64,000 nt of DNA from Thunnus maccoyii (lineage: Eukaryota > Chordata > Actinopteri > Scombriformes > Scombridae), in NCBI RefSeq assembly GCF_910596095.1, contig NC_056552.1, forward strand, positions 9,529,111-9,593,110. The letters run 5' to 3'. Position numbers and translations under genes: made by a program. The notes under the pieces were generated by a model. That model ran no database searches and was not told the DNA's origin. It was given only the letters and a program-made list of their open reading frames with translations. Each line of letters starts with the position of its first letter. Position 1 is the stretch's first letter. Positions 37,901 through 49,275 of the stretch are shown here, one piece after another.

Positions 37901-40900
37901 TCTACTTAATAGACTTGACTCTTGATGAAATGACTTGACATGAAATTAAACTTTAAGGTAAGTTAGCAATTGAATAATAACTACATGTGGCTGTAGATAT
38001 TTATTCAACGTGTCTATGCGCTTTATAGGCTTTATAGGGGTCTGAAACTCATTGCAGAAATTTCATGGCACAAAACGCATTTTCCCTTTCAACCTTGTTA
38101 TGTCAAGTCTTGTGCACGGAAAACTACAAGCAGAAATCGTAAAAAACTGAAATATCAAGTTAGATATTGGAATTTTATGTTTTCACCTTCATGTTTTCTC
38201 TGTTTACACTAATTTTTGTTGCGTCTCGAAAAGCTTGACTCATCTGTATAGGAGCTATATGTGGATATGTGTGCGCACATACTGTATCAAGCTGTAGTCA
38301 TATATTGAGGATATTCATGTGAGGTGAGCCAAGATACTAAAAAGACTCAAATAGCCTTGGACAACACAGAGATGCACACACACACACACACACACATAGG
38401 CACAAACAAGCATTTGTGCAGGAGAGACACTCTGTTCTAACCTTCCCGGCGTGTGTGACTCAACGCTGGAGAGCAGCAGGAATTCTTTGTTGTAAATCCA
38501 CAACACACACTCCTGTCTGTCAGTGGTAATCCTCATAGCAGCTCCTCACTGTGATAATACTGTATAAATCAGCCTCTGCTCACAGTCAGTGAGAGCCATC
38601 ACACTGTTTTGTTTCCGTTATTTGTCGCCTGTGCCTTGTTATGTATTCATCAAAAATCCCATCACCGGTTTTCTCCTTTGCTTCCTCTCTCGTTCGTCAC
38701 ATTTATTTTGGTTCCCCTCTCTTTCCTCTTCCTGTCTTTCAGAGTTACAGCGTGGGGAGAGTGTGGTAGAGAAGCAGGTGAAAGAAGCTCGTACTAAATG
38801 CCGCTCTATTGCCTCCCTGCTGACTGATGCTCCCAACCCCAACTCAAAAGGGGTGCTTATGTTCAAGAAACGCCGGCAGAGGGCCAAGAAGTACACACTG
38901 ACCTGCTTTGGCAAAGCTGAAGGGGATAGAGGAGGGGAGACCGAAGGGGACACAGGAGGGGAGACAGAGGAGGAAGGAGGCAGTTCCATCCTGAGTGGCT
39001 CAGAAGTTGATGAAGAGGGATTCTCAGGATCATTTGACCCCACGTGGGATACTGGTTATTTAGACCTGCTGGACAGGAGAAGCTCTGCCTGCCCCTCAAC
39101 CACACCGACTACTCCAACAACGCCGACAACCAATCACAGCTCAGGGCTGGATATCTCAGCCTATCAGAATCTGGGACTTGTGACTACTGACAATCAAAGC
39201 CCAAGGTTGGAAGTCTCAGGGCTGGAGGGCTCAGCCTATCAGGGCTCAAGGCTGGAGAGCAGCATCACGAAGCAGCCAATCAGTCCCCATACTGCTCCTA
39301 AACCTGCGCCCATGTCTCCTCCAGCAGTGGCTCTGACCAATGGGGGGTCGTTAGCTGTTAGTCGGGCTAGTGTTGTTTTGAGCCCGCCTTCACAAACGCC
39401 CCTACCAAGTCAAAACGGGCAACATGTCAACCTTAATCCTAATCCTAACCCTAATATTAGTCCTCACCCACTCACAGACTCAGACCATCAACTGAACGCC
39501 AACTTTAGTCCTAACCCATCTGTTCTGAACCGCACTGCACGCCCCTTCACCCCTGGCCCGACCTCTTCTCGTGCATCTGTAACCTCCGTGATGTTTCGCC
39601 CTCCCCAACCCAAACCAACAGCCGTAACCACAGCGACCAAGCCTGTGGCAGCCATCTCCATGGTGACTATCCAACCTACTCGCCATCAATCAGGGCCAGA
39701 TGCAAGGAGAGCAGTGTCTAGCACCTCTCTGTACATCCCTCCAAGAAATAACAACAGTAACACTCCCCCTTCTGGTAACTCTCCCCCCTCAATTCTCTCG
39801 CCTCCCTCCTCTCTGTCGTCTGCACCTTTCTCCCAGCCTCCCCCTAATCCACCAACATTTGCTCCTCACCCCCCAGTGCATGCATCTCCCTCAATCCCAT
39901 TCTCTCCCTCTGCAACCCAAGGTTCACCTGTCTGTCCAACACCTGCTCAACCCTTCTCTCCCTCTGCAACTCAAGGTTCACCTGTCTGTCCAACACCTGC
40001 TCAACCCTTCTCTCCCTCTGCAACTCAAGGCTCACCTGTCTGTCCAACACCTGCTCAACCCTTCTCTCCCCCAGCTCCGCATTCTGTTCCCCCTCCTCCT
40101 GCTCCTGCTGTTTATCCACCTCCCTCCACTGGCATGTCTGCTCTTTCCATCTCCCAACCACATCCACCTAATATGGCCCAGGTCTCCATCCATGCCCAGC
40201 CCACCCCTCCTCCTCATCCTCATCCTCTCACCCAACCCTCTCCATCTCCATCCACCCAGCCCTACATCAACATGACAGGTGCAGTGACTCCCGGCCCCCA
40301 TGCTGCCATAGCAACTGCACCCACTCCCCAGGCTCCTACCGCTGATTCACTGGCGACACGTGAACAGAGAATCTCAGTTCCCGCTTCTCGCACCGGCATC
40401 CTGCATGATGCCCGTTGTCGTGGCAACAAGAAGCCAATGTTCAGTGCGATCAGGAGCAAAGATGTTTCTCCAAACCCGGCCTTGATGTCGATGGTCCAAA
40501 ATATGGATGACCGTTTTGTGAGAACCCCAGGCACTGAGTCTGGAGCTGCACCCAGTGGTGAGGCTGGGCATGAGTCAGGACCTGAGGAAGACTGGCTGAG
40601 GCTGGGGGCGGAGGCCTGCAACTTCATGCAGGCTCAACGGGGACCCAGGCCACCTCCTGTGGCCCCCAAACCACAGACCCCTCAGGCGCCACAGCTGGGA
40701 GGAAAGGGAGGTCAGCTGTTTGCCCGCAGACAGAGCAGGATGGATCGTTATGTGGTGGAGCGATCTCCCTCTGTTGCTGCAGCACCTTACTCCCCGGCTC
40801 AGACGAGGGAGCCCTCGCCCACGCCTTCCCTCCCTGCCACCTGGAAGTACTCGTCAAATATCCGTGCTCCACCTCCCATTAGCTACAACCCCCTCCTCTC

Positions 40901-41642
40901 TCCCTCCTGTCCTCTTAAGGCCCAGAAGAAGGTTGAGGTGGCAAAGTCTGGACCAGCTAAACCTAAAGGGCAGAAAGCGGGCATCAAGCCAGTGGACATT
41001 ATGGGCCACCAGCCCTACCAGCTCAACTCCTCTCTGTTCAGCTATGGGGGCGGGGTTCCCCAGGACACCTCCACCTATCAGCAGCAACGAGGAATGGTGG
41101 GTGGTCTTCAGAAGACTGCACGGGTGTATGAGGTGAAGCGCTTCTCAACGCCCCCTCCGATAGCCACAGGGCCCGCCCTGAAAGTTATCGTACCTCGATC
41201 AGCCACGACGCTCGGAGAACCCCTGTGGCGTTCTGACGTCACTTCTCCTCCGCCCACAGCTGGCCCCACCCCCTACCAACCCTATCAGCCTCAACCTCAA
41301 CCACCCGCCACTCCACACCAACCTCTATGGGCAACCTCCCCTCCGTCTTCCGCACCTCCCCCTGCCCCTACCGCCCCGCTCCCTCAGCTCCCCACCTTCT
41401 CCTCTGCTGCTGCTCCAAATCTAGTCCAAACCCCTACTTTCTCCCACCTTCAGTCCCCCAACACTGCACAGGCCAACAGGCAGTTTAAGAGTGCCCCAGA
41501 TCTGAGTCCCCTAGACCCCATTGGAGTCTCTCGGCCAGCGTCCAGCAGCGCTCAACCTACCAGATGTCCCAGGCCTAGATTCAGTACTTCCAACATGGGT
41601 CTGCAGCCCTGCGTCTGGCGCCCTGGATCCACTATGCACTGA
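30197..41642 (+). CDS. synpo2l: Synaptopodin 2-like protein (SYNPO2L/CHAP), complete
   Basis: Sarcomeric Z-disc and actin-associated protein of heart and skeletal muscle. Coding exons: 30197-30298, 33597-33748, 33855-34157, 34372-34775, 38743-41642; 3,861 nt, 1,286 aa, phases all agree, TGA at 41640. Exons 1 and 2 together make the N-terminal PDZ domain, with the atypical PWGF carboxylate-binding loop in exon 1 and LVAIGDHMCAELSHAQAMNLI in exon 2. Exon 3 has the conserved SPPDSEAYYGETDSDAD block. Exon 4 ends with QLVPMVGP and TYMDKARQA. Exon 5 has VKEARTKCRSIASLLT, GVLMFKKRRQRAKKYTL, REQRISVPASRTGIL, GAEACNFMQ, WKYSSNIRAPPPISYNPLL and RFSTSNMGLQPCVWRPGS, all in the order of mammalian SYNPO2L rather than SYNPO2. 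It is longer than the human protein (about 977 aa) because of extra Pro/Ser/Thr-rich sequence in exon 5. The ATG 38589 opening the longest frame is intronic. Confidence 0.94.
31899..31940. repeat. (TG)21 microsatellite
   Basis: Uninterrupted run in synpo2l intron 1; shorter AC/TG runs lie at about 31,500-31,520, 33,260-33,283 and 37,389-37,410. Confidence 0.95.
33058..33462. mobile_element. Decayed copy of the GGTTCCCAA element with a nested repeat
   Basis: Left part (GGTTCCCAATTCCCACAAGGGGTC) and right part (AGCCAAAAAGGAACCACTGG) match the ends of the 29,126-29,460 element. Between them, about 33,195-33,395, sits a second repeat with TTTATATAGTGCTCAAAGC, an (AC)n run and CATGCAGGGTGCTGGCC, a type recurrent in teleosts. 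In synpo2l intron 1. Confidence 0.5.
34495..34560 (+). repeat. synpo2l: Short Thr-Pro-His tandem repeat in synpo2l exon 4
   Basis: Three to four copies of a 15-nt unit (CTGACCCCTCACACT-like) encoding THTPHTLTPHTLTPHTLT, in frame within exon 4. Low-complexity coding sequence. Confidence 0.7.
35349..35695. mobile_element. Inverted-repeat MITE, GCTGCAA/TTGCAGC family, about 350 bp
   Basis: Left arm AGAGCTGCAATGATTAGATGATTAATTG; right arm in reverse complement TAGGGCTGCAACTGACAGTTATTTTC. The interior is rich in AATCGATTAAT-type words. In synpo2l intron 4. Related copies lie at 22,068-22,376, 36,316-36,570, about 5,050-5,130 and about 54,575-54,690. Confidence 0.65.
36316..36570. mobile_element. 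Decayed MITE of the 35.3-kb family
   Basis: TAGTGCTGAAATGATTAGTCGG at the left, with AAATGCCAAATGTCTCCTGG, TTTGGACTGGTGAGTGGACA and GATCGGTTAATCTG inside. Lies 0.6 kb from the better copy. Confidence 0.45.
36580..36770. mobile_element. Half copy of the GGTTCCCAA inverted-repeat element
   Basis: CCAGTGGTTCCCAACTTGAGG followed by GGGTCACGAGATAAATCTAAGGGG, matching the left half of the 29,126 element. The right end is not found. Confidence 0.5.
37666..37735 (+). other. synpo2l: Candidate alternative first coding exon of synpo2l (PDZ-less isoform)
   Basis: Within the 4-kb last intron, ATG at 37666 opens 23 codons (MRDLTSKSGSDAGG...) plus one base, followed by a consensus donor CAG/GTAAG (GT at 37736-37737). 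The phase-1 end joins exactly to the exon at 38743, turning the first codon from Lys into Glu (AELQRGES). The product would be 989 aa and lack the PDZ domain. Short PDZ-less SYNPO2L isoforms (CHAPb) are known in mammals. This is a prediction from phase and splice consensus. Confidence 0.55.
39900..40061 (+). repeat. synpo2l: 54-bp coding tandem repeat, three copies, in synpo2l exon 5
   Basis: Three head-to-tail units of 54 bp at 39900-39953, 39954-40007 and 40008-40061, each encoding FSPSATQGSPVCPTPAQP. Units are nearly identical in DNA (synonymous ACC/ACT and GGT/GGC changes), so the expansion is recent. A fourth, truncated start (FSPP) follows. Because the unit is 18 codons, copy number can vary without frameshift. 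Confidence 0.9.
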
Positions 41643-42555
41643 ACAGATTCTGGTCTGGACATAATAAAACAGGGCTCTATGGGAACAAAGAGCCACATTC
41701 TTTAAATAAGTCCATGTGTTTTTAGTATCGCAATATTGTTATTCATGGCTGCGCTTTAATGTTTTATCAACCACATGTTTTATCACAAGATCAGTTTGGA
41801 ATGGCCACCCATGGTGCACATTTTATCACTTTAATGTAATCTTGTTGACTCATTTATCCAATGCATTTGGTTATAATTAAAGGGAGCACTGTGTTTTGCA
41901 AATGTAGTGTGGAAACCCGAGAAAGGTTAAAAAATGGAGAACAACGTGAGATTGAAAGCGCAGAGAGAGAGAGAGAGAGAGAGATGTTATGGAAAACTTA
42001 AATGAGGTTCTGTAAATATTGTATTGAATGATGAAGAACTAAGTTTGAACATAAAAACAGAAGAATGGAGGATGTGAAAGAGACAAGCCTGTGGTGAGAG
42101 AGAGGTAGTCTTGGATAGGAAGAAGATGAAAAGGAAGGAGGCACTGATGAAGTGACATAATAGAAACATGTCTAATAAGGTGTAAAAAGTGCAGATTTGA
42201 CTTATCTGTAAACATCGTACAGTACCTGTGGCCATCCAACAATATCAAATCAGTTGCTTTACTAAGAAATTTGAATCGTCTGCTGCAAGTTGCTTCTGTT
42301 TCTGTTATATATACAGTATATATCGTAAGGATTTGTGTTTTGTGATTTTGAGTTTTGTAGTTGCACTCTGCAGTGGTGCATGCTTTTTCTGTAGTTTTTC
42401 ATAAGGCGAGGAACACAACTGTCACGTAAAAGGAAAGCCTCTTACAGTAGATTCGATCTGTTGATATGAAACAAGAGAGGTATAACATGTGTGTTTAGCT
42501 GTGATTCTTTTCCACAGAGACATGCGGCTGAATAAAAATAGACATGACTCACCTC
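41643..42555 (+). other. synpo2l: 3' UTR of synpo2l
   Basis: Follows the TGA. AATAAA at 41663-41668 is only about 20 nt past the stop and probably too close to be the main site. AATAAA at 42531-42536, followed by a T/GT-rich stretch, is the likelier end. Contains an (AG)n run at about 41962-41982. Confidence 0.5.
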
Positions 42556-43994
42556 AGCTGTCACTCGGTTTCTTCCTGTGTCACCCACGTCACCACCTGC
42601 TTCCACACCGGGGGTCCGGTGCGGTGTTTAGTTTTTCCTTCTTTATCCTTCAGGCTTTTTATTGACTTGTCTAATTGCTGGATTGTTCTAAGCAAATCTC
42701 AGGATTTAGGCAGTTTTGAGATCAATGACATGGAGTTTGGGCATCAAGAAAATGTTTTTTAATCTTTCACCACATGGAGGCACTGTAGGATTTATTATTC
42801 AGACATGTTGTACAGCTACAGTTTATGGTCTGCTCCCTGGTTTCATCACAGATTTTACATCAGCAAAATGTCAGTAACATTTATCTTCACAGCAACACAC
42901 AAAAAATATGGTTTGGTATTTTTTCCAATATTTTTACATCTTAAATGATCTTTTTCTAGATTGTAACTGTATATCTGGTACCAGAGCTGAATGAGAAAAT
43001 GAAAAATAATTTAAAATATACTGTACACACACCACCTCTGATTCTTTTACTTTTGCTTAAACATCTTACTATAACAGTTGAAAATGTCCTTGTAGGATTG
43101 TTGGCCTATATTTCACAGCAGTTTAATGACAAGCACCTGATGGCCTTGTAGCTGTGAAATCCAACCATGGCCTCAGAAAGGGATCTGACCTATGACCCTT
43201 GACTGGGATCAGGTGACAGAACGTGCTAACTTTAGCTGCTAACTTTAGTCCTGTTCAGGTCTGCTGGTAAGCTTAGCTGCTGCGCTAGTGGAAGGTACAA
43301 CAAAAAACTACCCCTTACCCTCCAGTGTGTAGCATATTCATTTTTCTACCAACTGGGTCATTAGTTTTTAGAAATATATAAAAGCTCCAACTACACTTAT
43401 AGTAATGATAGAAGTGGCTCTTTTAACTTTCGGCCTTATTACCAAATTAGTTCTACATTTCTCCCTCTTTCTGACTCGCTCCTCTTCTCTGTTAATTCTC
43501 CTCTCGCTCAGTTGCACACATACAGTCCATTACACCTATTTTTGGAGCCGTTAATCTCCAGTTATTCGGCTCGGTGCTAAACTCTTAATTCTGATGGCCT
43601 TTTTACAATTTGACTGGGAGCGGATGGGAAGCGCTATCTCGTACATCCTGTCTTCCCTCACTGCTCAGAGCCAAAGAGGCTCTTTCCTCACATAGTGCTT
43701 CTGGGTCAACAGAGTAGAGTGTTTGGGGTTAAGGGTCAAGGTTTAGGGGCAGGTCAGATCATGAGTAAATAATGGTCATTCTCATTCTCTTGAGACTTGA
43801 TTATTTCAGAGTTATTATATTGGAAGAGAAGAGCTCTTTTGCTGTTTTTAGCTCATTGTTAACTGATCATTTTTGCTGAGTGAAGTATTAATAGAAGATA
43901 ACATGTAATAATCAAACTGCTTGGTGATAAACCTACTCACTGGTGGATTCCCTGATGGATTTACAACCCTGCCACACACATCTCTATCAAGGCC

Positions 43995-44545
43995 ACCTGG
44001 CCGCTCCAATATCAGGATGGATGGGATTGAAATGCTAGTCTGTCATTTGAGTCACCACTTTGGTCCTGACTAAAATATCTCAACTAATAAGGGATTGATT
44101 GCCATGAAATTTGGTACAGACATTCATGATTTCCAGACAATCACTTTGGTGAACCCCCTAATTTTTCCTTTACTGCCACCATGAGATTGAAATTTGTAAT
44201 TTTGAGTTAAATATCTTGACAATTATTGGATAGACTGCCATGAAATTTGGTACAGACTTTCATGTTCCCCGAAATATGTATTGCAATAACTACTGCCATC
44301 AAAATCAAAATTTTAGTTCGTCCATTATTTTGGTTTATGACCAAATACCCTAAAAACTATAATAACATTCCCATCAGCCTCTGCTAAATATCAAATGTTA
44401 GCATGCTAACACACTAAACTAAGATGGCAAATAACCTGCTAAACATCAGAATGTTAGCATTATCGTTGTGAGGATGCTAGCATGCTGATGTTAGCATTTA
44501 GCTCAAAGTAGCAGCCTCACGGAGCTGCTAGCATGACTACAGACT
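43995..44545. repeat. Interspersed repeat with GCTAGCATGCTGATGTTAGC words
   Basis: Contains GCCATGAAATTTGGTACAGAC twice (about 44,101 and 44,240) and a 3' part with ATGTTAGCATGCTAACAC, AACATCAGAATGTTAGCATT and CTCACGGAGCTGCTAGCATG. I know this as a frequent unclassified percomorph repeat. Lies between synpo2l and myoz1. Confidence 0.6.
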
Positions 44546-45364
44546 ACGTATTGTTTCCAAAAATACATTTTCCTGTCCCTGTTGTTGGACTTATCACAGA
44601 CCCAGAGATCATCCAACCCATTAAGGAAATTCTTCATATTCCAATTGATAAGGACTTATCATTCGGACAGAAAAGTTGACAGAAAAGTTGACAAACTGAC
44701 AGATTTACATGAACTACTGCTAAAACCAAAAAGCAGAGGTCTGACAATGAACTGACAGCTAACTGCTGCCAGGCACAAACAAGGCTTGAAGTTGCAATAC
44801 CCAAAGGTTTCCTCGGTGGAGGACAATGAGACTATGAGAGGGAGAGGAAACACATCAACAAGAGCATAAATGCCCTAAGGCGCATACAAACTGAGTGACA
44901 GGGAAAGAAAGTAACTGCTGTAAAGATAGTGTGTATTCTCTTGTGTTGTCTGTCAAGAGCCCCTGTTCCCCAGGAATTGGAAGAGGTGGTTCAAAGAATT
45001 GTGGTGTTCAAAGCTGGATGAAATATTTAATATTTGGTGTCTGTTCTGATTGTTCAAAATTTAGGCTGAAGACCAATGGTGCCCTTTGCATTCAGCCCTG
45101 ATTCATCACCCTGATTTTTTCAGAGGAGATGAGTGTACTTTAGTCAATTTGGTCTCTAAATCTTCAGATTAGCTTATGTGTTTTAGCTTTTTTTTTTTTT
45201 TTTTTCGTGTTTTAGAATCTTGATGTGTTAGTCTCATTATCTTTTAAGTCTTTCTCAATACTTTACTCACATGCCCATATGGACATTGTAAGGGTTACTG
45301 ATCACTGTAAAGTTGTTCTTCCTGCCCATACTGGTTTGTGTAAAGACACCTTAGAAATGTGATT

Positions 45365-45920
45365 CCAATGTCAGAGATGGGGGACAAAATCCACAGTCCT
45401 TATTCTTTGTGATAATGCAATAATTCCAAATGTTAGCCCCAGTTTGTTCCTCTCATGTATTAGCAATGTTTGAGAAACCCAGGTCTTCAACAACCTTAAC
45501 AGCTGTTTTGAAGGTACACTCCTTCTGACCTTCTGGATGAAAAAAATATTCTGTCCTCTGCACAATAAACAAGATTTTCAGCCTGTGACTCTGTTTTGTA
45601 GGAAACAGCTGTATGTATCTTTTAGAGAAGCAGATGTTTACTACTGTGATTCAAATGGAATGCTAATACACAAGAGGCATAAAACTGCTGCTCAATAATA
45701 TGGGTATCTTCCAAAGTTAGTGCAAAATTCCTTCATTGTATTTCCCCAGACAGTGTTTCCTTGCTGAATTGCATGTGGGGGATAATAACACAAAGAGGGA
45801 ATACTGTGTTAAAAAGACTGTAACTTTGGAAGATTCACACTTGAGTTGCCTAACTCTGACATATAGCTTGGAATGAATTTTATTATGCATTTTTGCACAG
45901 AGTGTGTGGATTTGATCTGT
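45365..45920. repeat. Interspersed repeat, GATGGGGGACA family, copy 2
   Basis: AATGTCAGAGATGGGGGACAAAATCCACAG, then TTTCCCCAGACAGTGTTTCC and AAAAAGACTGTAACTTTGGAAGATT. Diverged from the 27.6-kb copy. Confidence 0.45.
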
Positions 45921-46376
45921 CATCTCTTACATTAGGGTTGTGTTAGAAAATGACACAGCTAGTATCGACAGGAGGAGCAATCACAGTTACCAAAACCCAT
46001 TTCCACCAAGTTCTGGGACCAAATCTTACATATGATTGCATTAGAATTTTATAAATAATTGCATTTCTGTTTCATTTTGTGGTAGATATTGTGTTATCTG
46101 TGTTTTGTCTGTACCTCATTGTTATTGCTGTCTATCTTGGCCTGGATGCTCATGAAAAAGAGGCTTTTAATCTCAATTATGTTTTCCTGGTTAAAAAAAG
46201 GTTTAAATAAAGAATAAAAATGAAAATATGATTGTCTCACAAAGAAACTTGATATATAAATAAAATAAATGTATCATTATTTTATTATTGTCACATATCT
46301 TACCAACTTCTTAACTCGAAACACCACACCCACCTCCCACTATACCCCCTACTCATATCACCCCACCCCCCTTCCC

Positions 46377-46572
46377 ACCCTCCAGGCCCGGTCCACTGGA
46401 GCAGCCCTGCTGATAGGGTTTCACTCTCTCCGGGGGCGAAGAGGAGGGCAGGCAGTACAATACAAGCTTGGGAACACAAATTTACTTGGGAATCTATATT
46501 CCTCTTCTTCCACGCACACCTATTCTGGGACCTTCTGGGACCTGTGTCTTCCTGTGGATACCTAGGTCTTAG
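46377..46572 (+). other. myoz1: Possible non-coding first exon of myoz1
   Basis: The myoz1 start codon sits only two bases after a splice acceptor, so a 5' non-coding exon must exist upstream. The best donor I see in the intergenic interval is CTTAG/GTAAGAG (GT at 46573-46574), closing a relatively GC-rich stretch. No TATA or firm muscle motif supports it. Confidence 0.25.
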
Positions 46573-48120
46573 GTAAGAGAAATGAATGTGTGTGACAACA
46601 GCGATACAACTCAGTCACACAAAGAAATCTCTCTCCTACATGCCTTGAGTGTTTGGGGATTATCTGCTGCTGATGGTAACTGAGTTGCTAAATAATTCTG
46701 TCCAAGGAGATATTTAGAGTCAAATTCATTTGACTCCAGCGGTCAGCAGATTTTGGCATGGCCCTGCAGGAGAAACCCATCTGTGGCCTGAGGAGGCTTC
46801 TGCATCTACATGAATAAATGTTCGAGGGAATAAGGAGCAGATGCTCAACAGTATATTACAGAATGGACAGTGTATTTAGCTAAAATGTGCACTTCTTGCT
46901 CAAGACAGGCTTTAAAATCATATCATATTTAATGTAGTTTGACATTTATATTGCTGACACACAGCTTTTTGCTAATTTAAATATCAGTTAAACAACTATG
47001 AATGATGAAAGCCAGCTGGTGGATGATTTTCTTCTTCCTTGCAACTTCTTCTTCTTCCAGAAGCTCTTACCTAACACTGTGGTGGGTGAGGAATGTGGCC
47101 CGCTGCAGTAGAGTTTTTAGTCCGCGAGCAGGGTGCTTGGGGATGGATGTATGTGTGTATTTGGGAATGTGCTGACTGATGCCCTTCCTCCCCAGCTGTC
47201 TCCTAGAGATTTATCTGGGAGCTAAAACAGGCTGGTCATGGGGGACAGGAGCGCCTCTTCGTTCAGAGAGGTGGTAACAGGACCCAGGCCGTCGCACTGC
47301 TCCTGTAGTCGGCATCAGCAGCACTTTCCCTCCATCTTGCCTTTCCTAGAACATCCAAAAACACCTGTAATCCCTAGTCTTTAATCTATAACCACCGACT
47401 CACATTAATCATAAGAGAAAAGCTATTTGAGTGTGTGTGTGTGCTTGCCTGTGTTCATTTGTATGTATGTCCTGTACTGATGACAGTCCCACTCACCACG
47501 GTGCTATAGAACATGGGTTCATAAAAATAGCTCACACAGGACTGAATCCCAGGCTAGGAAATGAGCTTCAATTACAGCGGATGAAAAGCAATTACATTAA
47601 CTGTCTCCCTGTAGACGGGCCCTCCAGCTTTTTCTCTTGTACTGGGACTCACCTCCAGCCTTACATAATTGCTTTCGACCTGTGCAATAGACAGCGACAT
47701 ACTGCCACCCCCCATCTGAGTGTTAGTCGAGAGAGACACGAGCTGCCACTGGGAATTAGTGTCCTTAAGGGCATGCAGGGGCATATACACTATGTTTAAA
47801 GAGTGCTTAACTTAATTAGGGAGCCTAGCAAGGTTTCTGCTGGAGCTTGCTAAAATTTGGAACCTGATGTGCAGCTTCATCATAAACAAATTGGAAATCT
47901 CTGTAGACTTTCTCATACTATAGATATACTATACATAAGTTTAACACTTTTGTTGTATCACATTTCACTGCCAGTCTTGTTGCTAATTCTGTCATGCTCT
48001 CTACTGGACGCCTGACAAACCAAATACCATTCAGCGTTTGGGAAATAATTCTTAATATTTGTTTGTTTCTTATAGTATAAGATTAATTCAAACCAAATCT
48101 ATTTATTGAGGAAATAATTG

Positions 48121-48235
48121 TCAAGTCAGGTCAGTTTATTTACAGTATAGAGCACATTTTAAAAGAAACATTGAACAAAGTGCTTTACAGAAAAATTAGA
48201 AGTACAATTAAAAAATACTAAAATGAAAATTAATA
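48121..48235. repeat. Short interspersed repeat fragment
   Basis: TCAGTTTATTTACAGTATAGAGCACATTTTAAAA...AAAGTGCTTTACAG resembles a recurrent teleost repeat of this word order. Confidence 0.35.
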
Positions 48236-49275
48236 GATAAGTGTAATTAACGGACTAAAAGTAATCATGTTTTCATGATAGTAATATGGTTGCAGCGAGT
48301 AAACTAATTTTATATGATATGATTTAAATGTCCCACAGCAGTTTGTCCCTTTTAATTTAGTGGCTGAGAATGTATTTTAATTTATAATTTGACGCAAGCT
48401 GGTGTATTCATTGGTGCTTAGGGTATCAAAACATTTGAAACAGCCGTACGGTGAAGCTGCTTTCTGCAGTTCCAGACCCAAATTCACATAACAGCAACCT
48501 GGATGCTTTTAAGCAAAAGACAAAGTGTGCTAGAATCGATTATTATTATAAGTCCAGTGATGATTTATTTTGTACATGTCTGCTCAATTTTTAAACCTGC
48601 ATTAATACATTTTTTGGCCACTTGGCAGTAAACACAACACTGACGTATGATATATCCACCTTGAAAACTTGTTAAAGCAAATCCGTTAGCAAACAGTTTC
48701 CTATTGACGCCTCCAGCAGGCACAGAGCCACCTGATGAATGTAATTCCAATATTCAAATATTAGTGGCTCTTGAGTTGCAAAATGCTCCACTATGTTCAC
48801 CAGGTAGTTCAGAAGCCTGCTGGAGCTGGAAAATTAATGAGAACTGAACCAAACGGTAGAATCATGGGCCGTACCCCCCCCCCCCAAAAAAAGAGCTGAA
48901 AGATGCTCAGTAGAGCTGCAGAGTTTGATGATAAGTCTCTTTCATATTAAACACAGTCATTTGATCCGTCACTATAAAAATATTGACGAATGTGGCTTTA
49001 AATTTTAAAATCTAAATACATTTTAAGTTTACTTAACTTTTTAAAACTTTCTTTTACATCTTGAGTTCCTGACCATCAAAGTTCTTCAGTAGTTTGACAA
49101 AAAGTTCTTATAGTAACTCAAGGATGGAGTTTCTCAGCAGCAAACTCAATCCAATAATGTAGACCGTTAGATTTGGTTAAAAACTCAGGAAAAAGCAAGT
49201 GGACTGGACTCTTTTTGGACTGTATTTTTCTAACCAAACAATTAGAGTAATCATTGCTCTTTTCTGTCCTTAGCC

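Larger units (their letters stand above)
42556..49273. other. Synpo2l-myoz1 intergenic region
   Basis: About 6.7 kb without recognised coding sequence. Contains the repeats listed at 44.0, 45.4 and 48.1 kb, a poly-T run (about 45,188-45,206), a poly-C run at about 48,872-48,885, and the candidate myoz1 first exon near 46.5 kb. Muscle enhancers shared by the flanking genes could lie here, but I see no decisive motif cluster. Confidence 0.4.

Noticed and set aside
38589..38742. ATG at 38589 as the start of the large synpo2l frame
   Set aside because: The stretch encodes no conserved sequence, is pyrimidine-rich and ends in a consensus acceptor at 38741-38742 that fits exon 4 and the alternative first exon.
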